Positions 1-7,780 of a stretch of 64,000 bases of DNA are shown here, one piece after another; position 1 is the stretch's first letter; every line of letters begins with the position of its first letter. The DNA lies in contig CAYUQO010000001.1 of the NCBI GenBank assembly GCA_964446945.1, positions 310,001 to 374,000 on the forward strand, read 5' to 3'. Below the pieces are notes generated by a model. That model searched no databases. It was not told the DNA's origin and saw only the letters and a program-made list of their open reading frames with translations. A program made the position numbers and the translations under genes. This DNA is from CAIYRG01 sp964446945. GTDB lineage: Bacteria; Pseudomonadota; Alphaproteobacteria; Micropepsales; Micropepsaceae.

Positions 1-653
1 TTCTGCGCCCCCGCATCGGCGCCGGTCGCGCCGTGGCTGCTGTCGGCCAGGAAATGCATGAATTTATCTTTATACGCACCATCCTCGAGATGCAGCGTGG
101 CGGCCGCCCACAGGCGCTTTTGCGGATCGAGGGTTTTCAGGAATTCCGGCCCCTTTTCGCCGACGCAGCGCACCAGCGAGGCGGGCACATTCGCCGCGAT
201 GACGGGTAGTCCGTGATCCTTTGCGAACTCGACAAGCGGGCGATAGCTTTCGGCGTAATTGCCCCAGGCGCGACCCTTGCTGACCAGAGCATCTTCGCCG
301 ATGCGGCCCGCCATATAGTCGTCGACAACCGGCTGAACATCGCGTTCGAACTGCTCCATGGACAGCGCCAGTTTGGGCTCGCGTTGGTAGATCGCGCGCA
401 GCAGGTCCATTTCGGCGAGGTGATTGGCCGCATCGTCGTGCCATTCGCCGAGCAGGATGACGTCAAAAGTTTTCAGCAGATCGGCGGCTTGCGCCACGGT
501 GACATAGGCCGGCGGTTTGCCGTGCTCGCTGCGCATCAGATCGAATGAGGTGAGATCGGGGAGCGGCGGTGGCGCCGCATCCTGTGCCCATGCGAGGGCC
601 GCAGCGCAAACCACGCAGCCGGCGGCCAGGAATGGTGTGGTCAGCCTGCGCAT
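1..653 (-). CDS. ChaN-family (haem-binding uptake-like) protein, partial
   Basis: Leftward frame that runs off the window edge, so the C-terminus is missing. The start at 653 has GGAG six bases upstream; an in-frame ATG at 659 is the alternative. The first ~25 residues look like a signal peptide (hydrophobic stretch ending in AWAQD). The body carries LLGEWHDDAANH, then SMEQFERDVQ, WGNYAESYRPLVEFA and GLPVIAANVP, which is the pattern of the ChaN/DUF399 family (Tiki fold). The family is known for haem-binding lipoproteins such as Campylobacter ChaN, but no lipobox cysteine is evident at the expected place, so a soluble periplasmic protein is as likely. It reads in the same direction as the operon to its right but is separated from it by a terminator. 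Function in this organism is inferred from family only. Confidence 0.82.
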   Translation of the reverse strand, partial: MRRLTTPFLAAGCVVCAAALAWAQDAAPPPLPDLTSFDLMRSEHGKPPAYVTVAQAADLLKTFDVILLGEWHDDAANHLAEMDLLRAIYQREPKLALSMEQFERDVQPVVDDYMAGRIGEDALVSKGRAWGNYAESYRPLVEFAKDHGLPVIAANVPASLVRCVGEKGPEFLKTLDPQKRLWAAATLHLEDGAYKDKFMHFLADSSHGATGADAGAQ

Positions 654-711
654 CGGCATCTCCGTTTCTGCCTCGTAAAGAGCGAGGCAATTTTCGGCCA
701 ACGAGATTAGA

Positions 712-755
712 GCGTTTTCCGCCGAAGTGGCTACCGGTTCGGCGCAGAAAACGCG
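712..755. repeat. Palindromic intergenic element (copy 1)
   Basis: Left arm gcgttttccgccgaa (712-726) and right arm ttcggcgcagaaaacgc (739-755) pair, with a two-base bulge. A related element with the same gcgttttcc...ggaaaacgc core and a similar centre lies at 12148-12185. Palindromes with this core recur between genes in Hyphomicrobiales genomes; this is from memory, not searched. Confidence 0.6.
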
Positions 756-760
756 CCAAT

Positions 761-806
761 AAAAAAACCTAGATCACTTTGATTCAGAGAATCAAAGTGA
801 TCTAGG
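761..806 (-). terminator. Intrinsic terminator of the aromatic-catabolism operon
   Basis: Perfect 17-bp arms, cctagatcactttgatt (768-784) and its complement (790-806), enclose a 5-nt loop. On the minus strand the stem is followed by seven consecutive T (767-761). The stem includes the stop codon of the PanB-like gene (804-802). Confidence 0.85.
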
Positions 807-1641
807 GCAATTTCGCCGGCGCTGCTCCCTTGATCTGCCGCGATGCCCTCACGTCTCCGGCATAGGCGGACAGTGCTTCGAGGGTGGTTTTCGCGACATT
901 GGCATAATTCTCGGTTTTCGATTCCAGCGCGCTCGCAGCGTAGCCGATCGCGGCATGGGCCATCCGCATGCGTCCGTCGAGCCACGGACCACCGCCAAAA
1001 CCGCCGATCACCGGAAGGGACACGGCGCGCACCACGGCTTCACCGGCGACCGCTCCGGAATTGGTGAAATCGAGCAGCGCCGCGCCGGATTTTTCCAGCA
1101 GCTTCGCTTCTTCGACCATCTTCGCAGCCATATCCGCCGCCAGTTCAGCGCCGGGTTTGTTCATGGCGCTGTACTGCATGCCATAGGCCAGCGCGGTTTG
1201 CGGCGTGATGCCGAATTGCGCGAACACCGGAATTCCGGCGCGGGAAATCGCGCGCACCGCTTCGGGAAAATCTGCCGCGCCATCGAGTTTGATGATGTCG
1301 GCACCGGCTTCCTTGACCAGCCGTATCGCGGCTTTCACCGCCGAATCGACGCCTTCCTGTAGGGGTCCGAATGGAAAGTCACAGGACACCAATGCGCGTT
1401 TGGTGCCACGCCGCACGGCTTTGCAGACCACGACCATCTCGTCCAGCGTCACTTCGAGCGGCGTTGCGTGACCCCAAAGATTGATCCCGACAGTGTCGCC
1501 GACCGAGATGATGTCGACTCCGGCGCGGTCGGCGATCTGTGCGATCTGGTAATCCCATGCCACGACGCCGACGATCTTGCGGCCGTCGCGCTTCATCTGG
1601 TGAAGGGCGGGAATGGTCACCGGCGAATTCTTCGCTTCCAT
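802..1641 (-). CDS. Ketopantoate hydroxymethyltransferase-like (PanB family) protein
   Basis: About 279 residues with the PanB barrel pattern: KIVGVVAWDYQIA near the N-terminus, IISVGDT (47-50), AVRRGTKRALV, CDFPFG (D88), EAGADIIKLD (D120), FGITPQT and VIGGFGGGPWLDG. Canonical PanB uses Mg2+ to add a hydroxymethyl group from methylene-THF to ketoisovalerate. Several positions deviate: the metal-ligand Glu of KLEG is Asp (D120), the His before GLTPQ is Gln, and the catalytic Glu of the LEC motif appears as Asp in LLDFTN. It is therefore a divergent paralogue, and pantothenate synthesis should not be assumed. The ATG at 1641 places the fold as expected; a TTG at 1698 would add 19 residues. It is last in a leftward operon and its stop lies inside the terminator stem. 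Confidence 0.75.
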   Translation of the reverse strand: MEAKNSPVTIPALHQMKRDGRKIVGVVAWDYQIAQIADRAGVDIISVGDTVGINLWGHATPLEVTLDEMVVVCKAVRRGTKRALVSCDFPFGPLQEGVDSAVKAAIRLVKEAGADIIKLDGAADFPEAVRAISRAGIPVFAQFGITPQTALAYGMQYSAMNKPGAELAADMAAKMVEEAKLLEKSGAALLDFTNSGAVAGEAVVRAVSLPVIGGFGGGPWLDGRMRMAHAAIGYAASALESKTENYANVAKTTLEALSAYAGDVRASRQIKGAAPAKLP

Positions 1642-1705
1642 CTGTGGAAATCCAAATTTCTTCGCGGGTCGCCTAGCGCGGCGCTGGGGCGTGGTCAATG
1701 GCCGG

Positions 1706-3424
1706 TCAGACGGTCTCGTCCACCGCGCTTGCCGGGGCGGTATAGCGGCGGTTCACGGCGTCGGCGATGCGCTCCCGGCTCTGCTTTGCATCGAGCTTGC
1801 GGTCCTGTTCGATGGCTGCCGCTTCGTCCGCAAGTTCGGAGTCCTTGATACACTTGCGAAACCACTCGGAATATTCGCCCTTGCGCAGATGGTGTTGCCA
1901 GGTCGCGTCATCCACGCCGGCCGCGATCTGCAGGAACATGGTCGTGTTCTGCGCCCGCAGATTGAGTTTCGATTTCGGCCCGCGAAAGTAAAAGCTTTCT
2001 TCTTCCGAGAGCGCACCTTCGGCATATTTTCGCGTATGCCGCTTATGCTCCTGCTGCGGCTTGCGCACGGTGATGGCGAAGGGTGCGCCGGCATCCACGC
2101 GCCAGAACAGGACTTCATCATCCCTGGGTGGTTGCATCCCGGCTGGCGCGGGTCGGCCGGTCCTCTGGCAAAAGCTTTCGATCGCTTCCTTCGCGTGCGG
2201 CCCGATCGCGATGACGGTCCCGACGGTCTTGAGGGCAGGAGCGGACAGCGTGTCCGGATGCACGGTGATCAGGATCGCCGCGCCGAAATCATAGGGCAGC
2301 GCCGAGACTAGATCTTCCCGGCCTGCGGGCAGGATGTGATGCGCCTCGTCGACGATGAGCCAGTGCGGCCGGCAAAGTCGGGCGCGAGCGGCGACGATCT
2401 GCGGCATGACCTGGGTGAAGAACACCGGGCGCTGCTGCACCGGTATCGCCAGAGTGTTGATGACGACATTTGCACGCGCATCGTTCAACAGCGCGAATAT
2501 CTCATCCTGCGCCGGAGGGGATTTGATGTCGCCGACGCACACGGAATGTTGCAGATCCCTGTAATCCCCTTCGGGATCGAAAATGCAGAACTGAAAGCCT
2601 TTCTCCGCCATGTCTTCGGTCAGCGCCGTGGCCGCTGTCGATTTTCCGATGCCCGAGCGTCCCGCAATCAATACGGTCTTGCCGAATGCGGGAATTCCGA
2701 TGTCTTCCTCGCCATGGCGGCCGACAATCGCGCTGTGCCGTTCCACCGGCATCAGCGCGCCTTCGTCGCTGATGATCAGGTCGATCAGTTCGGCCACACC
2801 GCGGCCGCGCGGATGCTGCATCACCAGATGCGTCCGGTCACGCAACGCGGGCAGGGCATTCGCCACCGCAACGCTGCAACCACAAAATGACAGGAATGCA
2901 TGATCGTTTTCGGCGTCCCCGACGCCAATGACATTGTGCGGTGAAAGGCGCAATTCGTCCAAAGCCACGCCAAGACCGCTCGCCTTGTTGATGCCGGACG
3001 GAAGCACCATGACGGCGCCCTTGTTGAAAATGATCTCGAGCTCGAGTCCGAGTTTGCGGATCTCTTCCAGCGCTGCAATCTGGTACGGCTCGCGCGTGGC
3101 AATGATGCAGCTTCCCATGGACAGCGGTGTCGCACCGCGCGCCTTCAGGGCTTCGAACAGTTCCGGGCAGGCCCGGTCTGTGAGCGGAGTCTCGGTTTGC
3201 GTTGCCGGGTCGTAGAGCAGCGCGCCATTTTCGGCGACCACGCGGTCGAACAGATCCAATTGCGGAAAGATGCTGATCAGTTCCGGCAATTCGCGCCCGG
3301 TGACCATGATCAGCCGGCGGCCGGTATCCTTGAATCGCTGAAGCGCTTCTATTGTGGACGCTGCGACGACGCCATCTTCGGCAAGAGTGCCGTCATAATC
3401 GGTTGCCAAAGCGATGATGTACAC
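1706..3424 (-). CDS. HAD-IIB phosphatase fused to a HerA/DUF87-like P-loop ATPase
   Basis: 572 residues, GTG start. Residues 1-220 are a Cof-type HAD hydrolase: motif I DYDGTLA (D9, D11), motif II VTGRE (41-45), Lys147 and motif IV GVGDAENDHAF (167-177), with a C2 cap between. A second domain follows from ~245: Walker A GRSGIGKST (255-263), FDPEGDY, Walker B HWLIVDEAHHIL (354-365), and a PHAKEAIESFC segment resembling HerA/VirB4-type ATPases that bind a DNA or protein partner. The C-terminal ~100 residues are charged and unassigned. Single HAD proteins of this class dephosphorylate sugar phosphates; an ATPase attached to one is unusual. It lies 62 nt downstream of RidA and 64 nt upstream of the PanB-like start. 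Both activities are inferred from motifs. Confidence 0.8.
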   Translation of the reverse strand: MYIIALATDYDGTLAEDGVVAASTIEALQRFKDTGRRLIMVTGRELPELISIFPQLDLFDRVVAENGALLYDPATQTETPLTDRACPELFEALKARGATPLSMGSCIIATREPYQIAALEEIRKLGLELEIIFNKGAVMVLPSGINKASGLGVALDELRLSPHNVIGVGDAENDHAFLSFCGCSVAVANALPALRDRTHLVMQHPRGRGVAELIDLIISDEGALMPVERHSAIVGRHGEEDIGIPAFGKTVLIAGRSGIGKSTAATALTEDMAEKGFQFCIFDPEGDYRDLQHSVCVGDIKSPPAQDEIFALLNDARANVVINTLAIPVQQRPVFFTQVMPQIVAARARLCRPHWLIVDEAHHILPAGREDLVSALPYDFGAAILITVHPDTLSAPALKTVGTVIAIGPHAKEAIESFCQRTGRPAPAGMQPPRDDEVLFWRVDAGAPFAITVRKPQQEHKRHTRKYAEGALSEEESFYFRGPKSKLNLRAQNTTMFLQIAAGVDDATWQHHLRKGEYSEWFRKCIKDSELADEAAAIEQDRKLDAKQSRERIADAVNRRYTAPASAVDETV

Positions 3425-3486
3425 GCGTGAACCCCGGCGCGATTGCGGGGAGGTAACGTCAAACTCCGGCTATCGGCTCAGCGGCT

Positions 3487-3879
3487 CTAGTCGAGTTCCT
3501 TGGCGACGGCCCAGGCTTCGATCTGAATCAGATTGCCGCCGCGCAACGGCATCACCAGGGAATCGCGTGTCGGTCGATGTTCCGGATCGGGAAAATGTTC
3601 ATGCCAGGGCTTGTTCACGGAGGTCCGGTAGGAATCGCTGACCAGATAAACCGTCAGCTTGACCACGTCGCCAAGGTCCATGCCACCCGCGGCGAGCACG
3701 CGCTTCAGGTTCTGGAAGCACAGCACCGCCTGCGAATCCGGATCGGGCGGCAGCACGCCGGTTTCCGGGTCCTTTCCCATGATGCGGGACGTGACCAGAA
3801 TCGGTCCGACCCTGCAGGCAGTGGGAATGGGTGCGCCATGATGCGAGAGGCCCTTCACTTCGATGCTCTTCTGTCTCAT
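3487..3879 (-). CDS. RidA (YjgF/YER057c/UK114) family protein
   Basis: 130 residues ending in an IQIEAWAVAKEL strand. The PDSQAVLCFQNLKRVLAAGGMDLGDVVKLTVYL core and the NKPWHEHFPDPEHRPTRDS segment are RidA hallmarks. Family members deaminate reactive enamine/imine intermediates; some catabolic members act as 2-aminomuconate deaminases. The start is the ATG at 3879, whose ATGA overlaps the TGA of the upstream LigB-type gene by 4 nt, indicating translational coupling. A longer upstream frame exists, but it would run into LigB and is not family-like. Placement next to ring-cleavage enzymes supports a catabolic rather than housekeeping RidA. Confidence 0.85.
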   Translation of the reverse strand: MRQKSIEVKGLSHHGAPIPTACRVGPILVTSRIMGKDPETGVLPPDPDSQAVLCFQNLKRVLAAGGMDLGDVVKLTVYLVSDSYRTSVNKPWHEHFPDPEHRPTRDSLVMPLRGGNLIQIEAWAVAKELD

Positions 3880-4880
3880 TCGTCGTCCTTTCCCCAGCGC
3901 GCGAATCCGAGGCCAATGCCGGTCAGTGCCGGCGTGCGCCAGGCTGGAATGTAATCCGTCCATTTCAAATTTAACCCGGCGGCGGCTGCGGCGGCAGCGG
4001 CACAAATCCAGCCGCGGATCTCCGAACTGCCGGCCTGCAGACGTTTCGGCTCCAGCCCCCCGAGAAAATCGAGGTCATTGGCCTGCAATGCGGACAGCAC
4101 GTGGCGATCGAGTTCCTCATCGACAACGAAATGCGACAAGCCGCCGGACGCGAAGACGCCGACGCGCGCGTTTGCGGGAAAACTTGTGATTGCGCGGTGC
4201 AGTGCCCGGCCAAAAGTCACGCAGCGTTTGGGCGAGATGGGATTGGGCGCGTAATAGGTGTTGATGAAGATGGGCACGATCGGAATCGTGCGTCCGGCGA
4301 GATAATTGCGGTGGATGTAAGAAAACGCGTGGCCTTCATGCTGATCGGCCGGGATTTCCTTCACCGCGCAAATATCGAATTCCGAATTTGTCAGTTGTTC
4401 GATCAGATGCAGCGCCAGTTCTCTCGCCACCGGATAATGCACATCGTGCTCCGGCTCATATCGTTTTGACTGTGCCAGCCGGTACCAGTCTTTCGGCGGG
4501 CTTCCACTTCGCGCGGCGTTACGGATGGTGGCGCCGTAATAGATCGCGAGCGAAGGCATCATGGCGTCCTGGAACAGCTCGTGTTGGTCGTCCCCGACGA
4601 TGATCAGCGCATCGAGCGACACCTGCGAAAACTGTTTGATCGATTCCGCAACCGCGCCCTTCATGCGGTCGAAGGCTGCACTCATTTTTTCCGGCCTGAC
4701 GCGAGTCCCAGCATCGGCGGGGACCAGCGCCAGCAATTCGTCGTAGCTGCGCTTTTGCCCGCTTTTGTCGATCAGCGGCATACCGGGATCGGTTTTGCGG
4801 AAATTTGCAATCCAGTCTTCCCGCGTCGCCGCCAGCATGACGCTGTGCGACGAACCGAATGCCGCGGCAAGTTCGGCCAT
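3876..4880 (-). CDS. LigB-type class III extradiol ring-cleavage dioxygenase
   Basis: 334 residues from the ATG at 4880, two bases after the stop of the MmgE/PrpD gene. Candidate iron ligands are His12 (GSSHS), the His100 region (GDDQHELF) and the acidic DEELD cluster (254-258) after ASGGLSHF (His250). The central HEGHAFSYIH and NTYYAPNPISPKRC segments match the LigB-fold pattern. Family members cleave catecholic or aminophenolic rings next to the hydroxyls using Fe(II). No LigA-type small subunit is encoded nearby. The operon also encodes an intradiol enzyme, so the substrate is probably not simply protocatechuate. A much longer reading frame (to 5219) overlaps the upstream gene and was not used. 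Confidence 0.85.
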   Translation of the reverse strand: MAELAAAFGSSHSVMLAATREDWIANFRKTDPGMPLIDKSGQKRSYDELLALVPADAGTRVRPEKMSAAFDRMKGAVAESIKQFSQVSLDALIIVGDDQHELFQDAMMPSLAIYYGATIRNAARSGSPPKDWYRLAQSKRYEPEHDVHYPVARELALHLIEQLTNSEFDICAVKEIPADQHEGHAFSYIHRNYLAGRTIPIVPIFINTYYAPNPISPKRCVTFGRALHRAITSFPANARVGVFASGGLSHFVVDEELDRHVLSALQANDLDFLGGLEPKRLQAGSSEIRGWICAAAAAAAAGLNLKWTDYIPAWRTPALTGIGLGFARWGKDDE

Positions 4881-4882
4881 TG

Positions 4883-6247
4883 TCAGGCCCGCAGGGCGAC
4901 GCGATCCGTCTGGCCGGGGACTGTCAGCCGGCAAATCACCGCCGCGTCCGGCAAGGACTGGAGTTTCCAGGCTGTGTCCAGCAAACGCGCCGCTGCATCG
5001 CGGCCGAGAATGACGTCGGCCAGTCCGTGGAATTTTTCGCTCAGGTCCTGATCGCTCATCGGCCGTTCGCGGCTGCCGATCGCGTGATCGATGTGTTTTT
5101 GCAACACGCGGCCGTCTTTCAGGGTGACGCGCGCCTGCACTTCGTCGTCGCGTTTGCCCTTGTCCACTGTTGCCTGCACCCGGTCTCGAAGCGAGATCAC
5201 ACGCGGATTGCGCACGCATTCGTCGGAATATTGCTGCTCGCCGGCGGCGCCGAAGATCAGCGCAGCCGCCGCCGAATGGAAAACGCTGAATTTTCCTTCC
5301 AGCCCCACCTGCGGCGTCTTTTTGCCGGTGAGTTCGAGCACCAGCGGCGCGACGGTCAGCTCGACGCCCTCGACTTCGTCGCCGGACAGACCATGTTCGC
5401 GCTTGACCTGGATGCAGGCGTCGATCGCCGGGTGAATGACAATTCCGCAGGCGAAGGGCTTATAGGAGTTCAGCGAGATTTCGTAAGTTTTGCCGAGGGC
5501 CTCGGTGATGCGGCTGAAGTCGTGCCGGGTAGACAGGACATTGGCGAAGCCGCGTTTGGCCTCCAGCACCTGGCTGGAGCTGGTGAAGTTTTTCGCCGCC
5601 AGCAGTGCCGACATCATGCCGTTCTTTGCTGCGAGACCGGAATGCATGCTCTTGGAATGAGTGCCGAACATTTCGCGCAGGCCCGACGATTGCGTGCCGG
5701 CCATGCCGAGCGCCCAGGCCATCTGTTGTTCGGAAAGTCCGAGCAGCCGTCCCGCTGCCGCCGCCGCGCCAAACACGCCCGCCGTGCCGGTGATGTGCCA
5801 GCCGACATCGTAATGCTCGGGATAGACTGAATTGCCGATCCGGCATTCGGCTTCGACGCCGAGAATGAAAGCGTGCAGCAGTTCTGCTCCGCTCAGCGGA
5901 TGATATTCGGCCAGCGCAAAAACCGCCGACGCAACCGGGCCCGAAGGATGGATGATGGTCGGCAGATGCGTGTCGTCGAAATCGAAAACGTGGCTGGTGA
6001 TGCCGTTCATCAGTGCCGCATTCAGGATATCGGTTTTTTCGCCGCGTCCGAGGACAGTGGCTTGCGGCGGGCCGGCGAAGGGCAACAGAGCTGCAAGGGC
6101 TGCCTCGACGGCCTCGTGCCGCGCCGCGCCGACAGCACAGCCGAGCCAGTTCACGATCGAGCGTACGCCTTCGTGCTTTGTTTGCGCCGGAACGTCGCGT
6201 GCATCGGCATTCACCAGCCAGTGCGCCAGCGTGCGAGTTACTTCCAT
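4883..6247 (-). CDS. MmgE/PrpD family protein
   Basis: 454 residues starting at an ATG with GGAGGTTCTT directly upstream. The MmgE/PrpD signature is present: NGITSHVFDFDDTHLP near residue 85, HPSGPVASAVFALAE, HITGTAGVFGAAAAAG and SLNSYKPFACGIVIHP. The family includes 2-methylcitrate dehydratase, cis-aconitate decarboxylase and related (de)hydratases or isomerases acting on tricarboxylates. In this operon, downstream of ring cleavage, it would be suited to isomerising or hydrating a dicarboxylic or tricarboxylic cleavage product. That role is inferred, and 2-methylcitrate metabolism is unlikely because no prpBC genes are nearby. Confidence 0.88.
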   Translation of the reverse strand: MEVTRTLAHWLVNADARDVPAQTKHEGVRSIVNWLGCAVGAARHEAVEAALAALLPFAGPPQATVLGRGEKTDILNAALMNGITSHVFDFDDTHLPTIIHPSGPVASAVFALAEYHPLSGAELLHAFILGVEAECRIGNSVYPEHYDVGWHITGTAGVFGAAAAAGRLLGLSEQQMAWALGMAGTQSSGLREMFGTHSKSMHSGLAAKNGMMSALLAAKNFTSSSQVLEAKRGFANVLSTRHDFSRITEALGKTYEISLNSYKPFACGIVIHPAIDACIQVKREHGLSGDEVEGVELTVAPLVLELTGKKTPQVGLEGKFSVFHSAAAALIFGAAGEQQYSDECVRNPRVISLRDRVQATVDKGKRDDEVQARVTLKDGRVLQKHIDHAIGSRERPMSDQDLSEKFHGLADVILGRDAAARLLDTAWKLQSLPDAAVICRLTVPGQTDRVALRA

Positions 6248-6262
6248 AAGAACCTCCGGGAT

Positions 6263-6907
6263 TCAGATATCAAAAAAGACAGTCTCGCGATCTCCGCCGA
6301 GATGTATGTCGAAGCGGAAGATGTTGCGCCCCGGTTCGGGACGGGCCAGCAGCGTCTGGCGCCGTGCCTCGGGAACGAGATTGAGAATGGGATCCTCGTC
6401 GTTTTCCTTCGCACCGGCAAAATAGATGCGCGTGCTGAGGCGCTTGAGGAAACCCGGACCGATGATGCCGAGCGCGATATGTGGCGCCTGCAATGAATTG
6501 CCGGGACCCGGGACGCGCCCGGGACGGATTGTGCGGAAATGGAAGCCGCCCTGTGTATCCAGCGCGCAACGGCCATACCCGATGAAATTCCCGTCGAGCG
6601 GCAGCTCGGTGCGGGTGTCTTCCGGACTGGCATAGCGGCCGGCGGCATTGGCCTGCCAAATCTCCAGCAGCGCATCCAGTACGGGCTCGCCAGTGTTATC
6701 CCAGACATGTCCGGTGAGTTCGATCCGATCGCCTTTGACTGCGCTGCGGCCGGAGTGAATGCGCGCGATGCCGTAATCATGACCGTCCGCAATGAGATCC
6801 GGGCGCGAGCCGAGATCGGAATCGCCGGCGAGGTCGGCCGCGCCTTTCCACGGCAGGCCGAAATGCAGGAAGGGTCCGGTGGTCTGCCACGGCGTCTGAC
6901 TGGACAT
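6263..6907 (-). CDS. pcaG: Protocatechuate 3,4-dioxygenase alpha subunit
   Basis: 214 residues, the usual size. It opens with QTPWQTTGPFLHFGLPW, typical of PcaG, and carries VLDALLEIWQANAAGRY and the FHFRTIRPGR strand of the intradiol fold, but not the Tyr/His iron set, as expected for the non-catalytic alpha chain. Its ATG overlaps the TAA of pcaH by one base (TAATG at 6905-6909), so the subunits are translationally coupled. With PcaH it would open protocatechuate to 3-carboxy-cis,cis-muconate. pcaB, pcaC and pcaD are absent from the window. Confidence 0.9.
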   Translation of the reverse strand: MSSQTPWQTTGPFLHFGLPWKGAADLAGDSDLGSRPDLIADGHDYGIARIHSGRSAVKGDRIELTGHVWDNTGEPVLDALLEIWQANAAGRYASPEDTRTELPLDGNFIGYGRCALDTQGGFHFRTIRPGRVPGPGNSLQAPHIALGIIGPGFLKRLSTRIYFAGAKENDEDPILNLVPEARRQTLLARPEPGRNIFRFDIHLGGDRETVFFDI

Positions 6908-7617
6908 TAGTGCACCATCGGTGTCGCCGCGCGCCCGCGCAGCACGAAATCGAACTGGTAGGACAGCGCCCAGAACGGCGCGGTCGTAGCTTTGTCGAAA
7001 CGGCAGACCAGAAGATGCCGGGCCTCTTTGGGTACGGCATTGGCGATGGCATCGAGCGGGAACAGCGGATCGCCGGGGAAATACATCTGGGTCACAAGCC
7101 GATTGGCGAATGCCGGGCCGACCAGAGAAAAGTGAATGTGCGACGGACGCCAGGAATTCCAGTCATTATACCAGGGATAGGCGCCAGGTTTGATGGTGAC
7201 AAATCGGTAGCGGCCCTCGCCATCGCTGATCACACGGCCGGCGCCGGTGAAGTTCGGATCGATCGGCGCATCGTGCTGATCATATCCGTGCACATAGCGC
7301 CCACAGGAATTCGCCTGCAGGATTTCGATCATCACGTTCGGGACGGGGCGGCCATTTTCATCGAGCACGCGCCCGGAAAGGATGATCCGCTCGCCGAGCG
7401 GTTCGCCCTTATGCTGCCGGGTCAGGTCGGTCACGGCCGGTCCCATCAGCTTTTCCCACACATTGAGACCGGAAGGCCCGGTGGTCTCGGTCAGGGTGTG
7501 CGGAATGCGAACCAGCGCCTGGATCGGCGCCCGCACCACGGACGCGCGGAATTCGTCGAATTTCAGCGGCGGCTGAACTTTGTCGTCGTCGCGTAAGAAC
7601 GGCAGTGGATCGGCCAT
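6907..7617 (-). CDS. pcaH: Protocatechuate 3,4-dioxygenase beta subunit
   Basis: 236 residues from the ATG at 7617. The catalytic ferric-iron set of the beta chain is intact: Tyr108 (CGRYVHGYD), Tyr147 (GAYPW), His160 and His162 (WRPSHIHFSL), equivalent to Tyr408, Tyr447, His460 and His462 of the Pseudomonas enzyme. First gene of the leftward catabolic operon; the 163-nt divergent region to 7780 should hold its promoter. An upstream in-frame start at 7695 would add a non-homologous leader and was rejected. Confidence 0.92.
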   Translation of the reverse strand: MADPLPFLRDDDKVQPPLKFDEFRASVVRAPIQALVRIPHTLTETTGPSGLNVWEKLMGPAVTDLTRQHKGEPLGERIILSGRVLDENGRPVPNVMIEILQANSCGRYVHGYDQHDAPIDPNFTGAGRVISDGEGRYRFVTIKPGAYPWYNDWNSWRPSHIHFSLVGPAFANRLVTQMYFPGDPLFPLDAIANAVPKEARHLLVCRFDKATTAPFWALSYQFDFVLRGRAATPMVH

Positions 7618-7780
7618 GGCATTAGCTCCCGGGGCCTCAGCGGTATCGCGTGCGACCGACCTTCGCAATATTAACTTTTCGGTCAAGCTGCCCAACGTTA
7701 ACCACCTTACGGCATCTTGTGCGTGTGGAAATGTTGCCCTAGCTTTTCTACCCGTGATTGCGGCTAATCGGGGGACCGCG

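Noticed and set aside
3880..4005. Longer N-terminus for the RidA gene
   Set aside because: It would overlap the LigB-type gene by 130 nt and adds an Arg-rich stretch unlike any RidA; the ATGA-coupled start fits better.
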